A stretch of 64,000 nt of DNA from Gordionus sp. m RMFG-2023. Taxonomy: Eukaryota; Nematomorpha; Gordioida; Chordodea; Parachordodidae. Positions within the stretch are counted from its first letter, which is position 1. Every line of letters begins with the position of its first letter. The stretch is taken from positions 21,057,366 through 21,121,365 of the forward strand of contig NC_088777.1 in assembly GCF_954871325.1 (NCBI RefSeq). The letters are read 5' to 3'. This document shows, piece by piece, positions 1 to 11,473 of this stretch. Below the pieces are notes generated by a model. The model was given only the letters and a program-made list of their open reading frames with translations. It was not told the origin of the DNA and made no database searches. The position numbers and the translations under genes are program-made.

Positions 1-1408
1 TTTTAAACCTGTATATATATTCTTTTCTTAATTTGGATTTTTAAAAAATAAAGATATTAATACAATAAAACTCTAAGATAGTGCTAAAAAAATTTACATA
101 TGCAATAAATAATATTTCAGCGAATTTTATCACCTTTGATGGAAATTTTATCGTCTTGACATTTGCCCGACAAGTAATTAAGTATAATGGAATTCCAATA
201 ACTTCTGTATGTTACTAAACCGTGGTCTGATAAAGGCCTCTCGGGCGATCCTATTTTATCTTCCGTTCGGGCTAATAAATAACCTATTAATGTTTAATAT
301 TTTTTATAGGATTAATTTGTAGACCAAATGTATTATAAATAAATTCTTGTCAATTCATAAATTATGTTAATATTTTTTTATTCGTATTTTTTCTTCTTTC
401 ACATATATGATGCTAAAGTTCAATATTAAAATTACTAAAATCGATCAATTTCCATCCAAATCCTTTCCTCATAAAATGCGGCAGTATCAATACGCAGGAA
501 ACGGTATTCTTTTGAAAATTTTGTTTTTCCTATCAAATTTTTTTTGGTAAATGCAATTATCAAATTTATATTTTCACATCTAGTCAAAATACCAGATATA
601 AAAATGTGGTATCTGTATCTAGATAGATTTTTGATTAAATAATCTGTATCTAGATATTATTTTAGACGTTGTATCTGTATCTAGATCCATTTAAAAAGTA
701 TCTTTTAACAACTCTGCAAAATACACAATAATTATTTTTTAAAAAAAATATAGTAAAATAAAGGATCCTTATTTCATAATATTATCTCAATTTTTTTCTT
801 TCAATTATATTTTTTTATAATTTATTGTTTAATAATAATAATAGGTAAGGACTTGCTTCAATAAAATTATAGGTCAGAATAATGACATTTATACACTGTA
901 TTTTATTGAATCACAATATCAATAATAAAATCAAAGATGATCGGGTAACTTATTTTAGCCGAGACCAAATTAGCCAACCCTATAAAAGTTAGTTAAATAA
1001 TTTTTCGATGCAAAATACACTTAAAAATTATATTTTCCTGAAAAATATATCGTAAAAAATTGAGTTTTTTAGAGCAACTTCTCCTTGTTTTTCAGACTGA
1101 TATTTAACATTTATGCTTTATTACATTTTTGAAATCACCTCAAAATAAAAATGCTAATATATCTTTCGGTGTTTTTTTAAAAAAAGTTACTAATAACTAT
1201 CAGAAAAGATTTTTATTCCATGATAAATTATTAAATTAATAATATGAATTTAAATAAAATATAGTTGTTATTGTCATTATTTTCAGTAATTTATTTATAT
1301 AAGTATCAATGTTAGGTATCAACCGATATCTGGCACTATCAGGTCATTGATATTGGCAAAAAAAATGGTAAAAGTGCATCTCTGATTATACTCTGCATCC
1401 TTAAAAAG
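1..1408. other. AT-rich stretch without a recognised gene
   Basis: No reading frame of useful length and no recognisable protein similarity in either strand. The only structured part is a repeat fragment around 590-716, described separately. Confidence 0.6.
590..716. repeat. Dispersed repeat fragment with TATCTGTATCTAGAT motifs
   Basis: The motif TATCTGTATCTAGAT recurs three times and the segment ends in TTAACAACTCTG. A related sequence ending in the same way is at about 61,440-61,925, where it is split by a MITE, and a weaker one is at about 41,880-41,960. The terminal AACAACTCTG matches the end of the hAT element at 18,216-19,453, so these are probably ends of degraded hAT-type non-autonomous elements. 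Confidence 0.5.
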
Positions 1409-2598
1409 TAGGGGAGACTAGGATTGGGTGAACTCCGAGCTTAGAAAACCACTTAATCTTATTTTAAAATTAAATAGACTAAAAGGTTAAATTTTATCCT
1501 AATATAGCTTTTATTAGTATGTATTCTATAGGAAAAAAATCATTTGAAATAATTAATTATTAAAAATTTTATTTAAGAAATAAATTTGATGTCAAATTCA
1601 AAAGATTTTTAAGAGACATAATTTTAATTTCTATGAAGTCATATAATCATTTATTTGTAAATTAAATAGCAAAGTTTAAACTCTCTTATATAATATGAGA
1701 AAGTTTTATGAGATTTATTTTCTCTAGATATTATTTCAATCATGATTAGTTAGTCAAGGGGGTTTGCTACATCATACAAGTCAATTATGGCACTTAATAT
1801 GAAAAAAAAAATTTCAATATTTTGAAAAATATTCATGGCTGTGTATAATTGGTATTTATAATTTATGCGAAAAAATCATAATCTCTCCTTAAGATACTTA
1901 TTTTTATATATCTGTTACATGATTGTAATTATTATAAAATAATGTTTTATTTCAATTTAAAGTTTAATGTTTATAAATGTAAAATTATATTTTGACTTTA
2001 CATGTCCATTTAAATGTTTTTAATTTTGAGGCATCAATTTAACATATTACCGATTAATTGATTTGATCAAGTATATAGTATATATAACTAAATGATGTCT
2101 ACAAAATAGATTTTTGAAGTTTAAAGAAAGTAAAAGATTAAATTATTCTCATTCGTATATCGATCAAACCACATATATAGTTCAAGACAACCCCTCTTGT
2201 ATCAATATCCAAAATGTTTATTATACCAAAATTAAGTTTCAATTTTATATATAATTAGTTTCAATTTAAAACTATATTTTGAACAATACAAATAAATCTA
2301 TTATCAATATTAATAAACAAAAATGCATTTCAATTCATTATAGTCTAAAAAACTAATGATTGAGGATGTCCCTTTCAGTGGTTTGTTTAACCCCACTACT
2401 GGGGTTTCTGGGTAAAATTTTAACTTTTACAAAAAATAAAATTTCAAAAATACGATTATATTCTTAAAAATATATATACGACACCTTTATAGGGTATAGT
2501 AATATATGTCGATTTATATTTATTCTATATAATATCTAAAAAACACAGGAGTTATAGCCGATTTTGCAAAAATCGGTTCGACTAGTCCCAGTCTCCTA
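1409..2598. mobile_element. Possible non-autonomous DNA transposon with imperfect inverted ends
   Basis: The left side reads TAGGGGAGACTAGGATTGGG. The reverse complement of the right side reads TAGGAGACTGGGACTAG. These are imperfect inverted repeats with TA at both borders, which would fit a TA-targeting superfamily. Nothing coding is recognisable in the roughly 1.2 kb between them. The call rests on the termini only. Confidence 0.35.
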
Positions 2599-2639
2599 TA
2601 TATTTTTTAAAATAAAAATAAAAAATTTAGGAGGCAAAG

Positions 2640-3928
<1,289 letters not shown>

Positions 3929-4149
3929 TAGTGTTGTCAAACGACTCGATTTTAACCGATTTTTAAAAACGGCCAACTCAATATTTTATCCAGAAAAATA
4001 TTATTCAAACCTTAAGATTTTACTCACAGATGGATAAAAGTTTTGGATATCTATTAGGAAAATATCGAGGCTTAGGCACTATTTTTCTGTAAAATATTGA
4101 GTTAGCCGTTTTAAAAAAGCGGATCAAATCAAGCCATTTAACAACACTA
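3929..4149. mobile_element. Hairpin MITE with about 60-bp inverted ends
   Basis: The left end begins TAGTGTTGTCAAACGACTCG. The reverse complement of the right end begins TAGTGTTGTTAAATGGCTTG. Similarity continues through AACGGC(C/T)AACTCAATATTTTA. Related single ends occur near 23,730, 33,973 (TAGTGTTGTTAAACGGCTCG) and 55,220, so this is a dispersed family. No coding capacity. Confidence 0.6.
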
Positions 4150-5335
4150 AAAAATACCATATTTGATTCAATTACTTTATTTTATAAAATAGAAACAATC
4201 TATAAAATAAAAATTATCTTGTCTATAATAGATATAACTTTTGTATTAAATATCTAAAAAATAAATATAAGTTACAGGTTATAGACTTTGATCGCGCAAA
4301 TTTAAATTTATAATGAAAATGTTTCTAATAAATAAATGGAAGCGTCTAATCGCATTTTATCTTGTCCGCGCGACTCAATTGGTATTATATTATTTAATAT
4401 CAAGCGACTCAGGAATATTATGTTGAATCGCACGATGAACAATCATGTTCTGGGATATTTTGTCAAAAACAATAGAATAATAATACAAACTAAGTCCTAT
4501 TCTATTCTATATAATATATCTATAATATTTAAACTCTAAACATTAATTAAGTTTAATTCATAGTGGATACAATGCGACACGATTTAACAGCTGATAGAAT
4601 TTATTAAATATTAACAAAATTTAAAAAATAATGACAATTTTGTTATTATACAGATTTTTTTTAAATACTGGAAATATAAAGCAGCCAAAAATAACAATTG
4701 TCAATTTTTTTTACCTAATCGTTTGTACCAAATTGTTTGTTGATTGATTGTTAATGTACTTATATTAATATATAATAATCCAAAAAACATCAATAAATTT
4801 AGCCAATAGTGTTCTTTTATAAAATATTTATCCAATAAAAATGAATTTAGTGTAATCGGTTCAATGGTAATCATCATACCAAACACTACATTCATTCAAT
4901 TTAGCTACCATTCTAACACATTTTACCATCTTCATATTAAATTTTTTAGTTATTCTTTTAGTTATATTATTTTTTTTAAATTATTCATACTACGGAAATT
5001 AACTTTTATATACTCAACCCACAGAAGGCGTTAAAATATTGGGCTGCAGGCTAAATATTCATTTTTCATAACTATAAAATCTAACAAATTTTATTTAGAT
5101 AAATTATCAATAAAAAGAAATCTATCAAATCAAGAAATTTAGCTTGCATTTTGTATGATTATATATTTTAAAAAGGTTATATAAGTAATTTGCATTTATA
5201 TCATACTCAGTTTAGTTACACCCTTGGAGTTGTTAAATTAAAAACATCATACTTATTGAATCATTGGAAGCAGTTTGGATTTATTAAGAATAAGTCTTTT
5301 AAAATGGGCTTCAAAGATATTTAACTTCAATTATT
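4150..5335. other. AT-rich stretch, no recognised gene
   Basis: Frames of 60-70 codons exist on both strands (for example 4,336-4,539 plus and 4,701-4,895 minus), but they have AT-driven composition, no recognisable domain and no splice context. I do not call them genes. Confidence 0.5.
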
Positions 5336-5339
5336 TTAT

Positions 5340-5800
5340 TTTTGATAGCCAAGGTAAAATAAGAGAGGACATATACCCCCTGCCGGATCCTCATCAGAGT
5401 CTAATCTGGGTTGAATAAAGGAGAGTTTTAATGTCACAGTATGTCTCTAGGAATTTATGAGTAAAACAATTAATGAAATGTTCTCGAAATTTGTTATCAA
5501 AAGCATTTTTAAAGTATACTTTGAAAATATCTAGGAAGAGGATTCTGAAATAATACGAATGGCATGCTATTTTGACTTCTCCCTTAACACTTAATCCTAA
5601 TTGCTATGTATACCTAATAAATTAAGACCCTGGATTTTAACCCATGGTAATTATGCTAATAATCTTCTAAATAGACAATTGCAATGGGATGGATACCACC
5701 ACAGAGTTTTTGGGACACAATCAGGTTGACCCCATATTTTCAAAAGAGTATTTATGAAGGTCTTAAAGCATTTAAATGATTTTTTGAGATAAGTGTAGGT
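5340..5800. pseudogene. Degenerate coding-like segment, origin unknown
   Basis: Composition is richer than the surroundings. On the plus strand a frame at about 5,622-5,733 reads as a plausible protein (it includes LRPWILTHGNYANN and QWDGYHHRVFG) and then stops. On the minus strand a frame across about 5,345-5,430 contains LDSDEDPAGG. Neither matches a family I recognise, and both are interrupted. A decayed host gene or transposon fragment is possible. Confidence 0.25.
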
Positions 5801-6473
5801 ATAAGAAATTCATGTGTATATTTAATAGTTCCTCATCACTTAATTTAATTATATAAAATACCATGATATATTTCTTAAAAAATCATTTTTATTATTATTC
5901 TTAAAATGGAGATAGAATAAATATCAAATTTTATTTTAAGAAATATTATTCTATTCTCCAAACAACTTCTCTTTAAATCCAAAAATTTTATTTAATAATA
6001 ATAATTACCATTGTAAAGACAACAGACTAAAATTTCATTTTAAAAATTTTAATATATTTTAATGGAATGAATAAAAATTATGGTAATATTATTTTTCTTA
6101 AAATAATAATAAAAAAATATTCTTTTTAATTTTTAATTTTTTGAACCAGTAATATCAGGATCTTTATATAAAACCATACAGTTAAAAACTCTTAATTCCA
6201 TTTACATAATACTTGAAAACGTTTTAAAGAAACATGCTGCATGAATTGATTATTCTTTGTTAATGGAATAATATTGAAAAAATAGGGAGATAGAAAAATC
6301 TAATACTAGCTATAATTTATTTTATAAGTTAAAATTCTAAGGTTTTTTTATGTAAATAGATTAATGTATTCTTAAATAATCAATCGATCAAAAAAAATTA
6401 TTTTTGACAAAAATGGAGATAGAATAACCTCTAACTCAGGTGACAATATATTTTAATGATTGAAAATGGTTTA
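5801..6473. other. AT-rich stretch, nothing recognised
   Basis: No open frame or repeat structure stands out up to the target duplication of the LTR element that starts at 6,479. Confidence 0.5.
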
Positions 6474-6478
6474 ACATT

Positions 6479-6713
6479 GGTTAATACATTCGAAATTTAT
6501 TTTAAATTATATTAACCTACGGACTTGTTATATTATTTCTTTCACTTAACATAATATTAATCTAATAGTTACATTGATTGTTATTTACTTTTGAAAAGTA
6601 TATATATAGAATTTATTAGGTTAATAAACAGTTAGTTATATTTTATAATAAATAAATTTAAAATAAAGTAATTTTGTATCGATATTTTTTATAATTTTGC
6701 CACCACATTAGCA
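6479..6713 (+). repeat. Left LTR of the 6.5-9.0 kb element
   Basis: Aligns nearly end to end with 8,733-8,966. It ends ...TTAGCA immediately before the TGGTGGCAGA primer-binding region. Confidence 0.85.
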
Positions 6714-8732
6714 TGGTGGCAGACAATGGTGGGATCCGACACTACTTATAGTTAGGAACCAAATACTAAATTAAAAGAAAGATGTAAAATATTAAATCTA
6801 AATTAACTTCGTAAAAAACTATAAAAATCCAATAAATCAGTCTACAGATCCTATCTAAAAAATATATAAAATGAACATGCTAGCTTCTCAATAAAAAAAA
6901 AAGAAAGGTAAAAATATATAAACAATTTATTATTTTCATGATATTCTTATTGTCATTCTTTTAGTCAATTATTTATTTGATTTATCAAGTTAGTTAATAT
7001 TTAAGACAATGTCATGGCCATCGGGATATCTTTTTTTAATCGTCATAGGTCATTGTTAGAAAAATAAAAATATAATACAGATAAATAAAAATATAATTTA
7101 AAACCTTTAAAGACCATAATAAAACAGTTCAAAGTACAAGGTCAATGAAAAATAAATAAAAAAATTACATAAAACAAAAAGGACACCGTTAATTTAAGCA
7201 AAGAGAAATTCATATATTATAAAAATAAATTAAGTGTATAAACGAACCGATAAATTATAAATTTAATATTGAGACAATGATAGAAATGATGAAATTCCCA
7301 AATTAATCGATAAAGCTCAGAGGCTGAATAAAAAATAAAAAACCTAAAATTTTATATCCAAAAATAGTAAAGAACAAAGTTAATCTAAGGACAAAAAATT
7401 TATAAGATAAAAGATTTAGATAAAATTAATGAGATGATAAAAGATTTAGATAAAATTAATGAGATGATAAAAACTGTATGTGAGGCAGAAGACATCGATA
7501 ATAAAGTTATAACCAAAAGACGGTTAGAGATAAAAAAAATGTGTTATACAATAATATAAAAATAATAAAATAACTTAAAGATCAAAATAGATATATGATC
7601 CAAAGTGGGATCAAAAACATAATAATTAACTATCATAACAAAACTCAAAATAAATCTTGCAATAAAATTACTGACAAATAAGTTAGTCGATTTAAGTATA
7701 ATACCATATTTATTTGAATCTGATTTTGATTCTAACTCTTATCAAAATTGGAAAGGCGTTAATTGGCTTAACAGGAAAATTTTTTGTGAAATTAAAAATA
7801 TAAAGGACATATTTTGTACTAAAATATATAAAAATTTAAAAATTGTAACTAAAAATGTTAATGTAATTTCTTTACAATTTTTATATGAAGACTGTACAAA
7901 GTCTTATAAATTAAAAGATATAAATCATATATTGAATTTAAAGAAATATTTGTGATTAAAGAAGTTAACGATGCGAATATTAAAGAAAATTATAAAATTA
8001 AAAAAACTTTTATAAGTAATATTAAATGTGATAAAAAAAATTTGAAACTTAAAACTTTGAAGACAAATAAAAGTATAAAGAGAAGTTATGTAAAAACTTA
8101 ACGTCTTCATTTTAGAAAAATATTTAAAGATGTGATGAGGAGATCATTTTCTAAATATGAGGCTTAAGAAATTATTTTTTACTAAAAGCAAAGCAATCTT
8201 ATAAAGAATTATTATTTTAAAACACTTTTTAAATTAAAAAACAAGGGTGTTTAAATTCAAAAATTTTTTAAAGAGAGGGAAATGTGCATAATATTTATTT
8301 GGATATTTTAACCTTATGGATTGAAAATATTAATATATATATAAATAAAAATCGATATACATACATAAAAATTATGTAAAACGCAAAATATAAAAATAAA
8401 TTTAAACGCCAAACTAGAACGCAAAATGTAAAAAAATAAATATAAACATAAACGCTAAAGTAAAACGCGAATCACATATCAATTATTCTATTTGAATATT
8501 ATTCTATTATTCTATTATTCCAATTTTATCATTCTTATTCAATTCAATATACATTCTATATTCCAATTTGACATTTGACAAATTATTCTATGCTAAACGA
8601 CGAATTAATGATAACGATTTGAACAGAACGGGATCGAGGATAGAAGAGATAGGAGAACGTACAAAAACAACAAACGATTGGAAGCGAGTTCCACGACGAC
8701 TGCGAGGAACACAGAAAGAACAGAAGGGGGAA

Positions 8733-8966
8733 TGTTAATACATTCGAAATTTATTTTAAATTATATTAACCTACAGACTTGTTATATTATTTCTTTCACT
8801 TAACATAATATTAATCTAATAGTTACATTGATTGTTATTTACTTTTGAAAAGTATATATACAGAGAATTTATTAGGTTAATAGTCAGTTAGTTAGATTTC
8901 ATAATAAATAAATTTAAAATAAAGTAATTTTGTATTGATATTTTTATAATTTACACCATATTAGCA
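8733..8966 (+). repeat. Right LTR of the 6.5-9.0 kb element
   Basis: Starts TGTTAATACATTCG directly after a polypurine tract and ends ...TTAGCA, followed by the ACATT target duplication. Confidence 0.85.
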
Positions 8967-8971
8967 ACATT

Positions 8972-9440
8972 TCAATCAGATATTTATGGGGAGGCTTGCA
9001 GCCCATGGGATGCCAGGTATAATATATTTACTAACGTGCCTGGGCCAGGACTGGGTTTTTGATAAAAAGCCCTAAAATTTTTCATTTAAATTTAGCCTAT
9101 TAAACTGTGACTAACTTAAAAATATATTGTATATTTTTTCTTCTAATAATAATAAATTTCAGTATTGCTAACAAAGTGATCGCCTAAATACACTTAAATA
9201 TTGTTCGTTTTCATTATAAATTAAATTTTTGGATATGGGTCTGGGCAAAATTTTTGAAACTTATGATGAGCTTGGGTTTGAATTTGTATTAAATATGGAC
9301 TGACCTGCAAATTATTTTTACTGCTGACCTGCGCTGGAAGTTGATGAATAAATCAAGGCAAGGCCGTGAAGGTCTTTAATTTCAATAACTGAATTATTTC
9401 ATTTCCCATCTGACTTTATTTGAACTTAATGGAATGGGCA
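8972..9440. repeat. Intergenic/intronic repeat-rich stretch
   Basis: Contains GC-rich islands (GTGCCTGGGCCAGGACTGGG near 9,037) typical of the non-autonomous hAT-like repeats of this window. A segment at about 9,115-9,235 (CTAATAATAATAAATTTCAG onward) is clearly related to 46,085-46,195. No gene seen. Confidence 0.45.
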
Positions 9441-9450
9441 AACCACAGAT

Positions 9451-9582
9451 ATGCCTTATTTAAATCATTTGCAAAAAATTTCTGATAATTTCTGGATTCA
9501 AGAAATTGTTGGACACAAGGAAATAAAGAAAGCCATTGTGAAGTGTATATATGGAGGAAATATGAATCCATTTTTATTTTAG
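9451..9582 (+). pseudogene. Short MCM-helicase-like fragment
   Basis: A 43-codon frame from ATG to TAG contains QEIVGHKEIKKAIVKCIYGG. This resembles the stretch before the Walker A motif of MCM2-7 proteins (family pattern roughly SIYGHxxIKxAIxxxLFGG). The serine-proline lead-in is not conserved, no Walker A follows, and no flanking MCM exon was found. If the similarity is real, this is one exon or a stranded fragment of an MCM gene, on the opposite strand within or beside the acetyltransferase gene. The match is only about 20 residues, so chance or transposon origin remains possible. Confidence 0.3.
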
Positions 9583-9678
9583 CATAAATAAAAAAAAAAT
9601 AATGCCTGTTGTGACCTTGCCTTATATTTACATATATTTAGGGATTTTTTAAGAACCCGTTATCAAAAATATAAGTTA

Positions 9679-10151
9679 CTAGCTGATAGCCTGTCAAGAA
9701 TGATGGGGAATCAGAATTTTCTTCTTTATTCAATGATGGATGAATAATAAATTTTACCTTTGTTTATGATGAATGAATCAGAAATTTTACTATCTTAAAA
9801 ATGGGATTCATAAATTTATATTTATTTAGATGAGGAGTTATTCTACAATTTTCCATTATTTTTTATAATTTATGTAAATATATATGGTTTGTAATTTGAA
9901 TTTATGTGCACAATAGAAAATCTTTTAAACTAAATTTTTATTCATTTGTATTTGTAATTTATAATATAAAAAATATATTCTTGCTAGATCAGTTTTGTGT
10001 AAAAAAATATAAATTTATAAATCTCACCTCATAAGATAGGAAAATTTCTGATTCATTCATCATGAAATAAAGGTAAAATTTATTATCTATCCGTCATTGA
10101 ATAAAGAATAAAATTTTGATTCCCCATCATTCTTGACGGGCTATCAGCTAG
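9679..10151. mobile_element. Hairpin MITE with about 150-bp terminal inverted repeats
   Basis: The left end reads CTAGCTGATAGCCTGTCAAG and the right end is its near-perfect inverted copy (CTAGCTGATAGCCCGTCAAG). Similarity extends inward for about 150 bp, through GATGGGGAATCA and AATTTTACCTTT. Both sides are flanked by TTA, a 3-bp target duplication as made by PIF/Harbinger-like transposases. The same terminus (CTAGTAGATAGCCCGTCA type) recurs at about 39,893 and 49,513. There is no coding capacity. The right end lies 13 nt inside the intron that follows the MYST exon at 10,167-10,355. Confidence 0.8.
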
Positions 10152-10166
10152 TTAATATATAAATAC

Positions 10167-10355
10167 TGTGTGTCGGAGGTAAGATATCTCGGATTCTTGA
10201 AAACTAAGACAAAATTCGCAAAAGTAGATTGTATCTGTACGACCGAATCTATCCAAAGGAAAGGGAGAAGGGTACCACCCATTCATTTGCCACGCGCTTC
10301 CAAAAACTATCTTTTTGATGTAAAAAGGAGGGGTGAATGGTTCTAAATCGCTTTC
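10167..10355 (-). CDS. MYST histone acetyltransferase: exon with start of the MYST domain
   Basis: This 63-codon exon is read on the minus strand. It begins after a T-rich acceptor (TTTTTTAAG before GAAAGC) and ends at ACA before a GTATTT donor. It encodes the N-terminal part of the MYST domain: IKKIVFG, WYPSPFP and IYFCEFCLSF, followed by SYLRH. In KAT6, KAT7 and related enzymes the corresponding block is FG...TWYxSPYP...YxCEFCLKY...LRRHMxKC. It carries the first Cys pair and the His of the internal C2HC zinc finger that packs against the acetyl-CoA-binding fold. The last Cys would lie in the next exon, which I could not find down to position 1. The exon begins and ends in phase 0. It can follow the phase-0 exon at 15,650-15,934 directly, across an intron of about 5.3 kb full of repeats. 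The protein would acetylate nucleosomal histones in the nucleus. Confidence 0.82.
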
Positions 10356-10531
10356 CTTAAAAAACAATAAAAAAAATAGTGAATTTGTCAAGATGGTACA
10401 ATGTAAAATATATTAAAAATGTAAACCAGGGTCTCGAACAAGCATTTTCGTGTTGCTTTTTTATTAGGACTAAAAAATATATATTATTTTCCAAGTTTCA
10501 ACTCAATTTAACTATTTTAATAATATCTTAC

Positions 10532-10783
10532 AGATCTGCAAAAGTAGGCCCAGGCCGTTTTTAAAATATATCTAAATTTATCAATTTTATGTTGAATTTT
10601 TTATGGAAAATAAAAATATGTGATTTTATTTATAGAAAGTAGACGCCAAATAACATATATCGTTTATTTTGAGTAATTATAAAAATTATATTTAAATAAA
10701 TTCGGGCCAGACAGGAAAAATTTTTTTAAAAAAATTTCAGGTTCGGGCCGGGCCGGGCTTAAAAATTAGGCCGGATGCAGATC
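10532..10783. mobile_element. hAT-type MITE with GC-rich ends
   Basis: The left end is AGATCTGCAAAAGTAGGCCC. The right end, GCCGGATGCAGATC, carries an inverted TGCAGATC. GGGCCGGGCC-rich subterminal blocks resemble those of the other TCTGCA-ended elements at 17.2, 22.3, 45.6 and 51.8 kb. No coding content. Confidence 0.5.
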
Positions 10784-11019
10784 ACTAATCAAAATTTTAT
10801 TCTTAATCTTTATAATATAAAATAATCAAATATTATATCCAAGAATTGATATATATTCGCTAAAAGATTTATTTGTGGGATGGTCTATAAATTTAAGTGT
10901 CGAAAACAACCTATCAACACTTTCTTACAATATCATCCATTGAAATCTAAAACTTTTATATAATATTAATTATAATAAATAGGTTAATCACATAATATAA
11001 TAAATACTAAATGGTAGTA

Positions 11020-11115
11020 TTGTTAAAAGCTACTTTTAAAAGTAGCGTGCTACTACTAACGTTTTCAAAAAAATAGATCGCTATTGGCTACTTTAAAAAA
11101 CACTACTTTGAAATT
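11020..11115. repeat. Terminal fragment of the AGTAGCG hAT family
   Basis: AAAAGCTACTTTTAAAAGTAGCGTGCTACT matches in pattern the subterminal repeats of the element at 18,216-19,453 (AAGTAGC / GCGCTACT). It is probably a solo terminus or heavily deleted copy. Confidence 0.5.
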
Positions 11116-11473
11116 TTTTTAAAATATTTACGTATCTCTATTTCCACAAATAAGAAATATGACTAAAATTTCAAATATATATAATTTATTCATCTTTTAG
11201 GGCAAACATTTCCATACTGTCATCTCCAAGTCTAGAGCGACGATCAAAGTATAAGCTATAACTAAATCGTTCAACACTCGCACGCAATAGTATTAAATTT
11301 AATATACATATTTTTTATATAAGAAAAATCATCAAAAATATTCGTATTTTTAAATTTAAAAAATGCGTCTAAAAGATTTTCAATAGTATTATTATTTATT
11401 TCAAAAAAAATTTGATCTGGCTAGGTCAGTCTAAAATTATAATAGTAATAGTTTGAATAAAAATTATGTATAA

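Larger units (their letters stand above)
6479..8966 (+). mobile_element. Short LTR retrotransposon, probably non-autonomous (fossil)
   Basis: Two direct repeats of about 235 bp (6,479-6,713 and 8,733-8,966) are about 95 % identical by eye. They bracket about 2 kb and are flanked by an exact 5-bp target duplication, ACATT, at 6,474-6,478 and 8,967-8,971. The downstream LTR starts with TG and both end in CA. A TGG-starting primer-binding site follows the left LTR at 6,714, and a purine-rich tract ending in AGAAGGGGGAA precedes the right LTR. The interior is A-rich with only decayed reading frames, and no polymerase domain is recognisable. It looks broken or non-autonomous. The LTR similarity suggests a moderately recent insertion. 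The superfamily cannot be told from what is left. Confidence 0.85.
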
